The notes beneath the pieces are model-generated. The model was not told the origin of the DNA. It saw only the letters and a list, made by a program, of their open reading frames with translations, and searched no databases. Of a DNA stretch of 64,000 nucleotides, positions 8,211-16,526 are shown piece by piece; position 1 is the stretch's first letter; every line of letters starts with the position of its first letter. The position numbers and the translations under genes were made by a program. The stretch comes from Igneacidithiobacillus sp041146875 (lineage in GTDB: Bacteria > Pseudomonadota > Gammaproteobacteria > Acidithiobacillales > Acidithiobacillaceae), in the NCBI RefSeq assembly GCF_041146875.1, contig NZ_JBFRXP010000002.1, positions 62,001-126,000 of the forward strand. Direction: 5' to 3'.

Positions 8211-8306
8211 AAATCCTCCTTTTGGTTTGGCCATAGGTTGCGTGGTACAACAGCTAGTAAGCGCAGCGGAAAGCTGCGATTGGTGTAAAAGGGTCACTTC
8301 TTCTGA

Positions 8307-10376
8307 TTAGGTTAAGACGGGCGCGGTATTGGCCGGGTCGGACCAGCTCTCGTTTCCATCTTCGACATGCCCGGCCAGACGCCAGCTGTGGGTGGGAGTG
8401 CTCACCTCCAGGTCATACCAGTGATGGCTTTTGGTTAGCGGCCAGGACAGGCGATGCGTCTCGCCGGGGGCGAGGTGCAGCTGGCGGCTCCCTTCGCCGT
8501 AGCTGCGGTCTTCGATACCCACCTGCAAAGGCAAACGACCGCTGTTACATAGGACCAAACTCAAGTCGCCGTTATTCTTATCGTGACTATCGACCATTAA
8601 GGTCGAGACCCCGCTGCCTGTGATTTGTCGCACGAAGCCATCGGGGCCATAGACTGTCATCGCCAAAGCTTGACCCTGAGGCAGTAGGATATCGTCCAGG
8701 AGCTGCGCACCGGCACCGATGGTGTAGTGATGGGGTAGGTGATGACTGGCGTCCCAGTATGCGGTGCAGACCACTCCGATTGGGGCCGGATTAGCAAAGG
8801 CCAATCGGACGCCCTGCCGCGTCGCCTCGAGACGCAGCCTGGTGGCGTACGCCAAGGGCCGCCGCCGTCTCAGGCCGTCTTCTTGGGGAATAATGGCTAC
8901 CGATTGTTCGCTGGGTACTTCCGGTGGCGGTAAGGTGGATTCGTGGTGAACGGTCGCCACGTAGTTGGCAGTGCTTGGCAGACTTATGAGTCGTCGGTCT
9001 ACCCGTTGGAAGTTAAAAGCGGACGTCAGATCACCGCAGATCGCCCGCCGCCAAGGCGTGATATTCGGCTCGCTCACGCCGAAGCGCTTTTCGATAAAGC
9101 GGATCACTGAAGTGTGATCAAAGACCTCTGAGCAGACGTAGCCGCCCTTACTCCACGGTGAGATGACAAGCATGGGTACTCGTGGTCCCAGGCCGTAGGG
9201 CAATCGGTCGAGACTATAGGCCACCGGCCAGTCTGGGTTGATGTGGTCGTGTACTTCACCAGCCGTGCTCACTGTCGATTGCCCAGGGCGCACCGGAGTT
9301 GGTGGCTGGGGGGGCGGCACGTGATCGAAGAAGCCGTCGTTTTCGTCGTAATCGATCAGGAGGGCAGTTTTGCCCCAGACGGTGGGATTTGCGGTGAGGG
9401 CATCCAGCACGCGGGCGATGTAAATCGCACCATACGCCGGCGGGTAGGAGGGATGCTCGGAATAGCCTGCGGGCGAGACGATCCAGGATACTTGTGGCAG
9501 GCGATCGTGTAAAACGTCGTCGCGTAATGTTCTTATTCCACCTTCGGTGACGGCGCGCCGATAAAGCTCTGAATTGTTCTGAGCATTTACAAAGGCTTGA
9601 AAATATAACAGAGCATTGTCGCCAAAACATCCCGTCAATGGATTTTTGTCTATTTCATGTAACTGCTCTTGGTAAACTTTCCAGGTGATTCCAGCTTTCT
9701 GCAAGCGCTCTGCATAAGTGGTCCATGTGAAGGGAGGGGTTTTGTGATAACCATTGGGACCGTTGCCTGGCCAGTAATTGGCATCATCAATCAATGGCCC
9801 ACCATGTTTGCCTTCAGGATCAATGGTCCCGGTGAACAGCATACAGCGGTTTGGCTCGGTGGGCCCGGCGATGGAAGTGAAATAGTGGTCGCAAACGGTA
9901 AAGGCATCAGCTAGGGTATAATGAAAAGGGATGTCCTGGCGCTGGAAATAACCCATGGTCATGTCGGTCTTGTTCTGTGGCCAGGCGTTCATCAGACCGC
10001 CCGCAATAGCCCCATGTTGTGTGGCCCAGCTGTGATCGAGATCCTTGATGAATTGTGCCGACGTCTTCCGTGTGTTGAGGTGAAATGGCAGGATGGGGAG
10101 ACTGGGATCGTGCCTCCGCGCCTGGAACCAGATCGGCTTGCCGGCCGGCAGCGTCAGGGGAAAGCGATCATTGTACCCGCGTACCCCGCTCAGATGACCG
10201 AAGTAATGGTCGAAGGAGCGATTTTCCTGCATGAAGACGACTATGTGCTCAACATCCTCCAGGCTGCCAGAGCGCTCCCTGGCTGGCAGCATCGCCGCCC
10301 GCGCCACCGAACTGCCCAAAAAGGCCGTGACAGTGGCCCCTACACCCAAGTGCTGCAAAAATTCGCGGCGCTTCAT
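8307..10376 (-). CDS. Phosphocholine-type phospholipase C / acid phosphatase AcpA family, Tat-exported
   Basis: About 689 residues. A twin-arginine signal (MKRREFLQHLGVGATVTAFLG) directs folded export. The phosphoesterase domain follows: EHIVVFMQENRSFDHYFG (metal/nucleophile region), GPTEPNRCMLFTG, QVSWIVSPAGYSEHPS, LLIDYDENDGFFDHVPPP and HTSVIRFIEKRFG. The C-terminal ~200 residues match the double beta-sandwich DUF756-like domains of non-haemolytic PLC. Such enzymes cleave phosphodiester head groups outside the cytoplasm and help phosphate acquisition. The start at 10376 has GGGAG seven bases upstream; a longer frame from 10430 would bury the Tat signal. A 16-bp palindrome lies at 10436-10451. 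Confidence 0.9.
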   Translation of the reverse strand: MKRREFLQHLGVGATVTAFLGSSVARAAMLPARERSGSLEDVEHIVVFMQENRSFDHYFGHLSGVRGYNDRFPLTLPAGKPIWFQARRHDPSLPILPFHLNTRKTSAQFIKDLDHSWATQHGAIAGGLMNAWPQNKTDMTMGYFQRQDIPFHYTLADAFTVCDHYFTSIAGPTEPNRCMLFTGTIDPEGKHGGPLIDDANYWPGNGPNGYHKTPPFTWTTYAERLQKAGITWKVYQEQLHEIDKNPLTGCFGDNALLYFQAFVNAQNNSELYRRAVTEGGIRTLRDDVLHDRLPQVSWIVSPAGYSEHPSYPPAYGAIYIARVLDALTANPTVWGKTALLIDYDENDGFFDHVPPPQPPTPVRPGQSTVSTAGEVHDHINPDWPVAYSLDRLPYGLGPRVPMLVISPWSKGGYVCSEVFDHTSVIRFIEKRFGVSEPNITPWRRAICGDLTSAFNFQRVDRRLISLPSTANYVATVHHESTLPPPEVPSEQSVAIIPQEDGLRRRRPLAYATRLRLEATRQGVRLAFANPAPIGVVCTAYWDASHHLPHHYTIGAGAQLLDDILLPQGQALAMTVYGPDGFVRQITGSGVSTLMVDSHDKNNGDLSLVLCNSGRLPLQVGIEDRSYGEGSRQLHLAPGETHRLSWPLTKSHHWYDLEVSTPTHSWRLAGHVEDGNESWSDPANTAPVLT

Positions 10377-10435
10377 CTGCGGCTCCCTGCATCCTTGAAA
10401 GCCACTTATGCTGACAGCCAAATGTTGCATCCATG

Positions 10436-10451
10436 TGTCAATGCGGTGACA
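10436..10451. promoter_or_regulatory. TGTCA-N6-TGACA palindrome upstream of the phospholipase gene
   Basis: A short inverted repeat 60 bases before the start codon. TGTCA is part of Pho-box half sites, but these are usually direct repeats, so assignment to PhoB is not supported; it could be any dimeric regulator. Confidence 0.35.
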
Positions 10452-10758
10452 TTTTTATGATATTTTTCATGATGTTTCACGCATTCATTGGTAATGAAAA
10501 TTGATACCCGAAGCTATGCACCGTTTCCAGCCCGCTTTTGGCTCCATAGCTTTCTGGGGTCTTGTGCAGGCAATGAATCCTGACGACTTGGACATTGGGG
10601 ACGAGGTACCTGTGTATGCGTCCTTTCCCTCCGACAGAAGTAAAGCCGTTGCGACAAATGCATTTTCCTGTCCCACTATCCTGAGTCGCAGTAACGCGAT
10701 ATTAGTGCAGATATATTGCATGAGACTGAAAGGCAGAGCGGGGCTGGTGTTATCAACG

Positions 10759-11008
10759 CAACACTGGCCGGGAGTCATCCGGCTGTGCGAGGGGGCTGTT
10801 ACCGGTTCTGGGGGTCGACCATCAGGATGACACCCTTTGCTTGCACGTGCAGGGTACCGCCGTGGATTTTGGGGCCGCGCTGGCGGAGCTGATGCGTCGA
10901 GGGTACCGCCTGGTTATAGCCAAACCGACGGTGTGGGATGCGTGGGGCGGGGTGATGCGCGGCGGTGCCGAGGGTCGCATTGGCGATCGTGCCGGGAGTA
11001 TCCAATGA
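10759..11008 (+). pseudogene. Decayed second copy of the IS-interrupted small gene
   Basis: The first codons (WPGVIRLC) are in one frame; after about 30 bases the similarity shifts frame and continues as RLLPVLGVDHQDDTLCLHVQ, then AVDFGAALAELMRRGYRLV, IAKPTVWDAWGG, to a TGA at 11006-11008. It is homologous to the pieces at 3914-4014 and 5672-5830, about three quarters identical over the last 110 bases. The region 10452-10758 before it holds no gene I can support on either strand. Confidence 0.6.
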
Positions 11009-11036
11009 AAGCTATACCAGAAAACGACGTCCGACG
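11007..11036. repeat. Truncated copy of the GCTATACC palindromic repeat
   Basis: Has the left arm and centre (AAAGCTATACCAGAAAACG followed by ACGTC-C-GACGT) of the repeat seen at 11842, 12018 and 13482, but the right arm is missing. It begins at the stop codon of the decayed gene, 108 bases before vapB. Confidence 0.75.
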
Positions 11037-11143
11037 TTGAATCGGTTCCCTGGTCTTGCTCTGGTGGCCTACGATGGAAAGGTGCTGGCATGCATAGACA
11101 TCATGTGGCATTATTCTCCTGTCGTGACATTTTAGGTGAGCCT

Positions 11144-11407
11144 ATGGCATCAAATGACAATGAAGTCCAGATCGGCGTACAGGGAAGAATGGTCATTCCG
11201 GCTGCCCTGCGCAAGGCGTTGAATCTCACTCAAGGCGATCGATTGATTGCTCGTAAAGTCGCGGAGAGTCTGGTGCTGGAGCGTCGCGAGTCGGTGGAAC
11301 GACGGCTGCGGGAACGCTTCAAACATATTCCCCAGAATATTAGTCTTTCGGACGAACTCATTGCCGAGAGGCGGACTGCTGCCGAGCAGGAAGCCGCCTT
11401 ATCGTGA
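11144..11407 (+). CDS. vapB: AbrB/MazE-type antitoxin (VapB)
   Basis: An 87-residue swapped-hairpin AbrB DNA-binding protein: VQIGVQGRMVIPAALRKALNLTQGDRL is the family hallmark, followed by a C-terminal toxin-wrapping tail (LRERFKHIPQNISLSDELIAERR). The start at 11144 follows AGGTGAG with good spacing; the longer frame has no such site. Its stop overlaps the GTG of vapC (GTGA), so antitoxin and toxin are coupled. It would repress its own operon and neutralise the PIN toxin. Confidence 0.85.
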   Translation: MASNDNEVQIGVQGRMVIPAALRKALNLTQGDRLIARKVAESLVLERRESVERRLRERFKHIPQNISLSDELIAERRTAAEQEAALS

Positions 11408-11784
11408 GCACTGTCCTAGATGCCTCGGCGTTATTGGCGTTTCTCCATGAAGAGCCGGGGGGAGATCAGGTAGCCCCGCATCTGGAAGGATCCCACGTCT
11501 CAGCCGTCAACTGGTCTGAGGTACTGCAAAAGTCCCTGCAGCGAGGCGTGAGTATCGACGATATGCTTCAGGACTTTGCCGATATTGGTGTCATTTTCGA
11601 GCCCTTTACGGTCCACCAAGCCGATCTGGCTGCCAGATTGTTCACCCATACGCGCAATCACGGATTGTCCTTGGCCGATCGGGTGTGTTTATCTCTAGCC
11701 ATGGAGAAGAGGCTGCCGGTAATGACGGCGGATCGGGCTTGGGGCAGTCTGGGGCTGGCCGTCGAAATTCGGATGATACGCTAA
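11404..11784 (+). CDS. vapC: PIN-domain ribonuclease toxin (VapC)
   Basis: A 126-residue PIN ribonuclease. The acidic active-site residues are Asp6 (VLDASALL), Glu39 (VNWSEV), Asp92 (LADRVCLSLA) and Asp110 (MTADRAW). VapC toxins cut tRNA or rRNA at specific sites. It starts with GTG overlapping the vapB stop. The module sits between palindromic repeat copies at 11007 and 11842. Confidence 0.9.
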   Translation: MSTVLDASALLAFLHEEPGGDQVAPHLEGSHVSAVNWSEVLQKSLQRGVSIDDMLQDFADIGVIFEPFTVHQADLAARLFTHTRNHGLSLADRVCLSLAMEKRLPVMTADRAWGSLGLAVEIRMIR

Positions 11785-11841
11785 CCGTCGGCTATCGATC
11801 GCCTTGTCCGGGCGTGAACGAGGGTTCCTGCGCAACAGGAT

Positions 11842-11892
11842 GAAAGCTATACCACAAAACCACGTCGGACGTGGAAATCTGGTATAGCTTTC
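11842..11892. repeat. 51-bp palindromic repeat with GCTATACCA/TGGTATAGC arms
   Basis: Outer arms GAAAGCTATACCA and TGGTATAGCTTTC are perfect complements; the centre ACGTC-G-GACGT is also a perfect palindrome. It lies just after vapC. Other full copies are at 12018-12067 and 13482-13533. Confidence 0.85.
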
Positions 11893-11935
11893 TGGTCCAT
11901 CAGCCGAGCCCCCACGGGCGGCGACGAAAAAAACA

Positions 11936-11974
11936 AAAGCTATACCAAGGCCGTGTGCCCTTTATCTTGCGTTC
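11936..11974. repeat. 39-bp single-arm repeat (AAAGCTATACCAAGGCCGTG...)
   Basis: Begins with the same arm AAAGCTATACC but continues into unique sequence ending TTATCTTGCGTTC. A copy differing at only two positions lies inverted at 23178-23216, more than 11 kb away. Confidence 0.8.
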
Positions 11975-12017
11975 AGCTAATCTTCGGAAATTTCCGGAAA
12001 ATCCGGAGAAACGGGCA

Positions 12018-12067
12018 AAAGCTATACCATAAAACCACGTCCGACGTTGAAATCTGGTATAGCTTTC
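12018..12067. repeat. 50-bp palindromic repeat, full copy
   Basis: AAAGCTATACCAT, then ACGTC-C-GACGT, then TGGTATAGCTTT; nearly identical to the copy at 13482. It lies just downstream of the leftward fic gene. The interval 11785-12169 contains only these repeats and no gene that I can support. Confidence 0.85.
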
Positions 12068-12169
12068 TGCGGAGCGTTGTCCCCGTTATCCACGGCTCGA
12101 AGCTCACAACGGAGGGCCAACGAGCTCCGGCGGGGCACGGCAACATCGGGGCGCCAGACCCCGCTCCTG

Positions 12170-13333
12170 TTATAGCGCCTCTCCCCCTTCGTTGAGGATG
12201 TTCATATAGGCGTCGTACACGAATACGCGATTACGGCGCTGGCCGGTTAATTCGCGGGCGATACCCATTTCGACCAGGGCCAGCATAGCCTTGGAGGCGG
12301 TGGGGAAGCTGACGCTGGCTTGCCGGCTGATCTGGCCGAGATCGTTCAGAGGGCGCTGGCGTAGTGCTTCTAGTACACGCAAGAGATTCGCTGCCCCGCG
12401 TCCGCTGGCCTGCACTCGATGGCTATCCTGCTGGAACAGATCCACCAGACGGCGGGCGGTGTTTACCGCGCTCGTGGCCGTTAGTTCCACGCCTTCGAGA
12501 AAGAAATCAACCCAGGCTTCCCAATCGCCGTGGCGACGCACACCATCCAGCAGCTCATAGTACATATCGCGGTGCTGCTTGAAGTAGAGGCTAAGATAGA
12601 GCATGGGCTGAATCAACAGGCCACCTTCATGCAACAGCATGGCGATCAATAACCGGCCTAGGCGGCCGTTGCCATCCAGAAAGGGGTGGATGGTCTCGAA
12701 CTGGACATGAGCGAGTGCCGCTTTCAGCAGTACAGGAAGGGTGGTTCCATCGTCATGGATGAAGCGCTCCAACGCCGCCATGCAGGACTCAACTTCCTGC
12801 GGCGGCGGAGGCACGAAGCGGGCATTGCCGGGCCGTGTGCCGCCGATCCAGTTCTGGGTGCGGCGGAATTCGCCGGGAGCTTTTTCCGCGCCACGCCCCC
12901 GCGCCATCAGATGGACGTGCATGTCGCGCAGCAGCCGGTTGCAAAGAGGAAAGCCTTCACGCAGTCGGTTCATGCCGAACTCCAGCGCGGCGACGTAGTT
13001 GGAGACTTCCACGACGTCGTTGAACGGCACGCCGGGGGTTTCTTCCAACTCGAATAGCAGCAAGTCAGACAGCGAGGACTGGGTGCCTTCGATCTGCGAG
13101 GAAAGCACGGCTTCGCGCCGGACATAGGCGTAGAGGAAAAGTTGTGGATCCGGGAGCAGCAGGGCGATGCTGTCAAGCCGCCCCAAGGCAAGAGTGGCCC
13201 GCTCCAGCGCCGCTTGTCGCATGCCATTCAGTTCCAGCGGCGGCAGAGGGGGCAACGGGTCTGGCACGAAGGAACGGACGCTCTCTCCCCCTGCGGTGCT
13301 GGTTTCGTAATGTCCTGTCGCCTCCCGAAACAT
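12170..13333 (-). CDS. Fic-family AMP transferase with Fic_N and C-terminal winged helix
   Basis: 387 residues. The Fic core motif HPFLDGNGRLGR is at residues 216-227 with the catalytic His, so AMPylation (transfer of AMP to target hydroxyls) is expected. The N-terminal Fic_N segment carries the inhibitory-helix motif SSQIEGTQ (78-85), in which Glu82 would block ATP, so the enzyme is probably self-inhibited. Residues from about 320 form a winged helix-turn-helix (LGQISRQASVSFPTASKAMLALVEMG), suggesting autoregulation. AGGA precedes the ATG, and an A/T-rich inverted repeat lies upstream. It is flanked by palindromic repeats at 12018 and 13482. Confidence 0.92.
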   Translation of the reverse strand: MFREATGHYETSTAGGESVRSFVPDPLPPLPPLELNGMRQAALERATLALGRLDSIALLLPDPQLFLYAYVRREAVLSSQIEGTQSSLSDLLLFELEETPGVPFNDVVEVSNYVAALEFGMNRLREGFPLCNRLLRDMHVHLMARGRGAEKAPGEFRRTQNWIGGTRPGNARFVPPPPQEVESCMAALERFIHDDGTTLPVLLKAALAHVQFETIHPFLDGNGRLGRLLIAMLLHEGGLLIQPMLYLSLYFKQHRDMYYELLDGVRRHGDWEAWVDFFLEGVELTATSAVNTARRLVDLFQQDSHRVQASGRGAANLLRVLEALRQRPLNDLGQISRQASVSFPTASKAMLALVEMGIARELTGQRRNRVFVYDAYMNILNEGGEAL

Positions 13334-13358
13334 AGCGATCCTTTAATTAGGTGTTCTG

Positions 13359-13389
13359 TTATTAAATAAACATGGGATTTCTTTAATAA
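13359..13389. promoter_or_regulatory. Inverted repeat upstream of fic, putative operator
   Basis: TTATTAAA and its exact complement TTTAATAA, 15 bases apart, about 30 bases before the fic start. A further related CTTTAATTAG is at 13341. The Fic protein has a C-terminal winged helix that could bind here. Confidence 0.5.
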
Positions 13390-13481
13390 TTCGGCATTGT
13401 GGCGCAATATTTGGTTTCATGCAATGCCCGCTGCGCGGTCAGCAAGCATGTCAAGCCGCCCGCCCCATCAAAGGCAGGCAC

Positions 13482-13533
13482 AGAATGCTATACCATAAAA
13501 CGACGTCCGACGTTGAAATCTGGTATAGCTTTC
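13482..13533. repeat. 52-bp palindromic repeat, full copy
   Basis: AGAATGCTATACCAT ... ACGTC-C-GACGT ... TGGTATAGCTTTCT. The left edge AGAATGCTATACC is also found in the promoter-like element before parA (57787-57797). It lies between the start of fic and the end of the leftward 403-residue gene. Confidence 0.85.
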
Positions 13534-13615
13534 TGCTCGAATTGGTGTCGCTGAGCAACCGAAGCGAGGCATACCTGGCCCTCACGCGCTGCTCAGCAAC
13601 ACCAATCGACAGATT

Positions 13616-14827
13616 TCACTCCATATCCACGTCTTCTCTCGCAGGACGATGACGGCGTGCGGGCACCGGTTCAGCCCTCGCCGCTTCCATAATCTGTTCA
13701 CGGCTGGCGGTGAGACGATCCAGCGACTGGGTCCGCTTCCCGGAAGGAATATCCTCAATGGCCACGTTACGCCCGTATTTCTGAAATGCCTCACCCAGAC
13801 GGTCCAGTGTGACATGCACGGCCCGGTAGGCAGCACCTTTGCCAGCGAAGCCACCGACCTGATCCATGACCAGTCCGGCGATATTCTCCCCCTTCTCTGC
13901 GCCGTCACGCTTCTGGAACAGGAGCTTGTCGTTCTCCATCTTCCAGTCGAAGAGATGCGTGTTTTCGGCCATCACCTGAAAAATGGCGTATTGGCGGGGA
14001 TTGAGGTCGGTGGCAGCGGCCAGAGTGAGCGCACGAGAGAGCCGGGCGACTTCCGCAGCCCGGTCATCGTCCTCCCGCGCCACCATCTGGTATAACCTGT
14101 CCGGCGTGATGCCAGCCGCGCTCTCATTTATTTCGGACAGGGGCAGATCATGCAAGTGTCCAGGCTCTGCCCCAAAGTCTTGCGTGGTGTTCTTGCGGTA
14201 CCGCACAATCGCCGCATGCAGGCCCGTCGGGTCATCGGGGGTGGTGTCCGTTTCGATCATTGCCTGCAGAAAAGCCAGTCGGGCCGCATGTTGGGCCTTG
14301 GCCTTGTTGGTCCCGGTTGCCGCTACCCCTTGCGTATGGTCGCGGAATGTCCGCTCAAAAAGCTGCAAGCTTGCTGGGTCCACGTCTGGTGTGGATACCT
14401 GAATGTTCCGGAGCTGGGCGGCGAGTCGAATGGACAATTCCGTTGCCAGCGCACGAGCCTTGTCCCGCTCGTTGGCACTTGGCGCTGCCAGTTTTTCCGC
14501 CTGATCCTCCAGCCTGACGGCCCGCTTTAACCGTGCTTTACGTTCTTCGGCACTACCTTTTGCTGCCAATTCCCACTCTGTTGCCGCGCGCGCACGGCGC
14601 AAGTCCGGTAAATGCTCATGGACGTACTGCGCTTCGGCATTCACGTCTATTTTGGCGATCAACGCAGTGCGTTTCACCAACTCCGCATGGGAGCGGAGCG
14701 CCTTTATGGCGTTATCCGGGTAGCCAGCAGCCTCCGCCTGCGCAATGATGCCATCGGCGGTATCTGGGGATGGAGCTGTAGTGGAATTTCCATTCGCGGC
14801 TGCGAGTGCTTCCAGATCTTCCAGCAT
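13616..14827 (-). CDS. Hypothetical protein, 403 aa, helical
   Basis: Not recognised. Soluble, highly charged and helical throughout, with a likely coiled coil at residues 70-140 (ARAATEWELAAKGSAEERKARLKRAVRLEDQAEKL). It has no signal peptide. The C-terminus is basic (RRHRPARED). It is the last gene of a leftward four-gene set (16433 to 13616) whose members are separated by only 2-50 bases, and it starts two bases after the upstream stop. Plasmid maintenance or a structural role is possible but unsupported. Confidence 0.6.
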   Translation of the reverse strand: MLEDLEALAAANGNSTTAPSPDTADGIIAQAEAAGYPDNAIKALRSHAELVKRTALIAKIDVNAEAQYVHEHLPDLRRARAATEWELAAKGSAEERKARLKRAVRLEDQAEKLAAPSANERDKARALATELSIRLAAQLRNIQVSTPDVDPASLQLFERTFRDHTQGVAATGTNKAKAQHAARLAFLQAMIETDTTPDDPTGLHAAIVRYRKNTTQDFGAEPGHLHDLPLSEINESAAGITPDRLYQMVAREDDDRAAEVARLSRALTLAAATDLNPRQYAIFQVMAENTHLFDWKMENDKLLFQKRDGAEKGENIAGLVMDQVGGFAGKGAAYRAVHVTLDRLGEAFQKYGRNVAIEDIPSGKRTQSLDRLTASREQIMEAARAEPVPARRHRPAREDVDME

Positions 14828-14829
14828 AT

Positions 14830-15243
14830 CTAATTCCTCTCTTGGATGGCATCGGCAACCAGGATTGATGCCGTTTGTTGTACGAGCCAGGCAACGGTGT
14901 GATCACGATCGCCATATTCATGCCACCAGTCCCGCATGGCATCTCCGGCACTCTCTCCGGATCCCTCGAATGCCGGCGTCAGATCCATCAACCCTCGCTG
15001 CACGACTAATGCAACGGCATCACGGTCATATGCACCCTCAGTCTGATCACTGCAGATTTGTGATACGGGGCCATCAGGGGAGGTCTCCAGAAACATTGGG
15101 ATGTCCACAACCATGTCGTGAATTCGGTTCCTGAAGGCATCAGGCGTTTCCACCGGCGCCGTTTCCTGAACTACCTGTACCATGGACGAAAACAGCCGGG
15201 CCAAGGCCCTGCCTGCGAGCGTGTCAACATCTTCTTCCAACAT
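14830..15243 (-). CDS. Hypothetical protein, 137 aa
   Basis: Not recognised. The start at 15243 is preferred because AAGGAG stands five bases before it, while the longer frame (15288) lacks a site. The product is acidic, with MLEEDVDTLAGRALARLFSSMVQ at the N-terminus and a Trp-containing C-terminus (MRDWWHEYGDRDHTVAWLVQQ). It is the third gene of the leftward operon, two bases before the 403-residue gene. Confidence 0.55.
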   Translation of the reverse strand: MLEEDVDTLAGRALARLFSSMVQVVQETAPVETPDAFRNRIHDMVVDIPMFLETSPDGPVSQICSDQTEGAYDRDAVALVVQRGLMDLTPAFEGSGESAGDAMRDWWHEYGDRDHTVAWLVQQTASILVADAIQERN

Positions 15244-15290
15244 GGCCACTCCTTGCCCCGTGTGGGCGCTATGATTCTCTGTTGGCATGG

Positions 15291-16178
15291 TTACGGCAAA
15301 AGATCCTTTAAAAGGTCCTGTGCCATCTCCACCAGATCCATCTGACGATGTGCCTTTTCGTCAGGGATCTGGATCAATCGCTGAAACTCCTGGTAGTCGA
15401 AACGGATCACCTTCTGATAGACCCGATGGTCAGAGTCCGTGGAGACGACCATCTTCATGGATTCCACTAATCCTCCATCGTCCCGATCTTTGCTTTCCCG
15501 ATGATGGATAAAACACACGTCAAGAGACAAAAATTCCTTGTTTCTCGAAACAGTTTGTCCCTTGTCATTGACCCAGGCTGGAGAACCATGCTCCCTTATT
15601 GCCTCGATCAACTCGGAATCCCGCCGAAGATATTGACCAGCAATCGAATGTGAATCTGACATATAGATAAAAATCCAGGGCACATTCAGGAGCGTTGCAC
15701 CGGTGTATAAATACCCTTTCTCAGCGCGGTATGTCTCCAGCATCTTGCGCAGCAGATTTGCAGAAAAATTGATGCCAGTCTGTTTACGAAGCAGATATAC
15801 GACCCGGTCGAACTGTTCGATCAGCGTCTCCAAAATTTTCCTCGGAACTGGGCCGAGTACCTTCCTCCGAGCACTTTTCTCCCGTGGTCTGGGCTTGAAA
15901 TACGGGCAATTGTCCCGTTCTTCTGGGTCAAGTTCTGCCAGATCGGGCACGGATTGTCCCGTGTGCCGCCCGAAGGGATTGTTGACCCTCGGGGGCAAGC
16001 GGTACAGCCCAATGATCTGAATGGGATTGTCGCAGGCAGGGCATATGGCATATTGCACATCCTCTCCTTTCCCGTTTTTTCGATACCAGGGTGATTTTCG
16101 CAGGGTTTGATTCTCGAAGAGTTCCCTCCCGATGTGTTGGGAGCCCGTGTCTTTCGGCCACAATTTGTAGATGTCCAT
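15291..16178 (-). CDS. Hypothetical protein, ~295 aa, with a CPAC motif
   Basis: Not recognised. Residues around 45-55 contain CPACD, and a further Cys (DNCPYF) lies about 45 residues on; together these could bind a metal ion. The C-terminal half has VCFIHHRESKDRDDGG. ATG at 16178 is chosen; an in-frame TTG at 16190 is an alternative. It follows the 79-residue gene by about 15 bases and precedes the 137-residue gene by 47 bases. It is cytoplasmic by composition. Confidence 0.55.
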   Translation of the reverse strand: MDIYKLWPKDTGSQHIGRELFENQTLRKSPWYRKNGKGEDVQYAICPACDNPIQIIGLYRLPPRVNNPFGRHTGQSVPDLAELDPEERDNCPYFKPRPREKSARRKVLGPVPRKILETLIEQFDRVVYLLRKQTGINFSANLLRKMLETYRAEKGYLYTGATLLNVPWIFIYMSDSHSIAGQYLRRDSELIEAIREHGSPAWVNDKGQTVSRNKEFLSLDVCFIHHRESKDRDDGGLVESMKMVVSTDSDHRVYQKVIRFDYQEFQRLIQIPDEKAHRQMDLVEMAQDLLKDLLP

Positions 16179-16193
16179 TTTTATCCCCAAGCC

Positions 16194-16433
16194 TCAATCC
16201 AGGGTGATAGAATATCGCCTCGCTACCTGAATCCACCAGTCGCTCGGGAGTTTGGGAACCCCGCCTTCCCGTTCCGCCATTCGCAGGCATTGGAGAATCG
16301 TTGATATTTCCATGGAAAAGTCATGGTGTCGGTCGCGCAAGGCAAAGACGATCTCTTCCATCGCTTCCAATCCCTCCCGCTGCTCATCAGAAATCCATAC
16401 TGCACGATTATTGAGAATCGCATCATGGTCCAT
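16194..16433 (-). CDS. Small hypothetical protein, 79 aa
   Basis: First gene of the leftward operon. It is preceded by a strong GCAGGAGG about 6 bases before the ATG and by the shared promoter-like element at 16474-16500. The protein is acidic and helical (DEQREGLEAMEEIVFALRDR) and has no recognised domain. Confidence 0.6.
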   Translation of the reverse strand: MDHDAILNNRAVWISDEQREGLEAMEEIVFALRDRHHDFSMEISTILQCLRMAEREGGVPKLPSDWWIQVARRYSITLD

Positions 16434-16473
16434 AGAAATCCTCCTGCTCTTACACCTATAGCTAGCCTGTCAG

Positions 16474-16500
16474 GGTATAGCGCGGCGATCTGGTGATCCG
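16474..16500 (-). promoter_or_regulatory. Promoter-like element (CGGATC-N15-TATACC) for the leftward operon
   Basis: Read on the minus strand, CGGATC is followed after exactly 15 bases by TATACC, about 40 bases before the start at 16433. It shows the same spacing and direction as the rightward elements on the other strand. Confidence 0.65.
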
Positions 16501-16526
16501 CAGGCAAGCCCTCGCCTGGGCACTGC

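Noticed and set aside
10436..10451. Pho box upstream of the phospholipase
   Set aside because: Only an inverted TGTCA pair is present, not two direct repeats with 4-base spacing.
10485..10830. Overlapping frames of 97 aa (minus) and 109 aa (plus) as genes
   Set aside because: Neither has a good ribosome-binding site or recognisable sequence; the plus frame ends in the decayed copy of the IS-split gene.
11842..13533. Palindromic repeats as integron attC sites
   Set aside because: They lack the GTTRRRY/RYYYAAC core sites and no integron integrase is present; the cassette-like layout alone is not enough.
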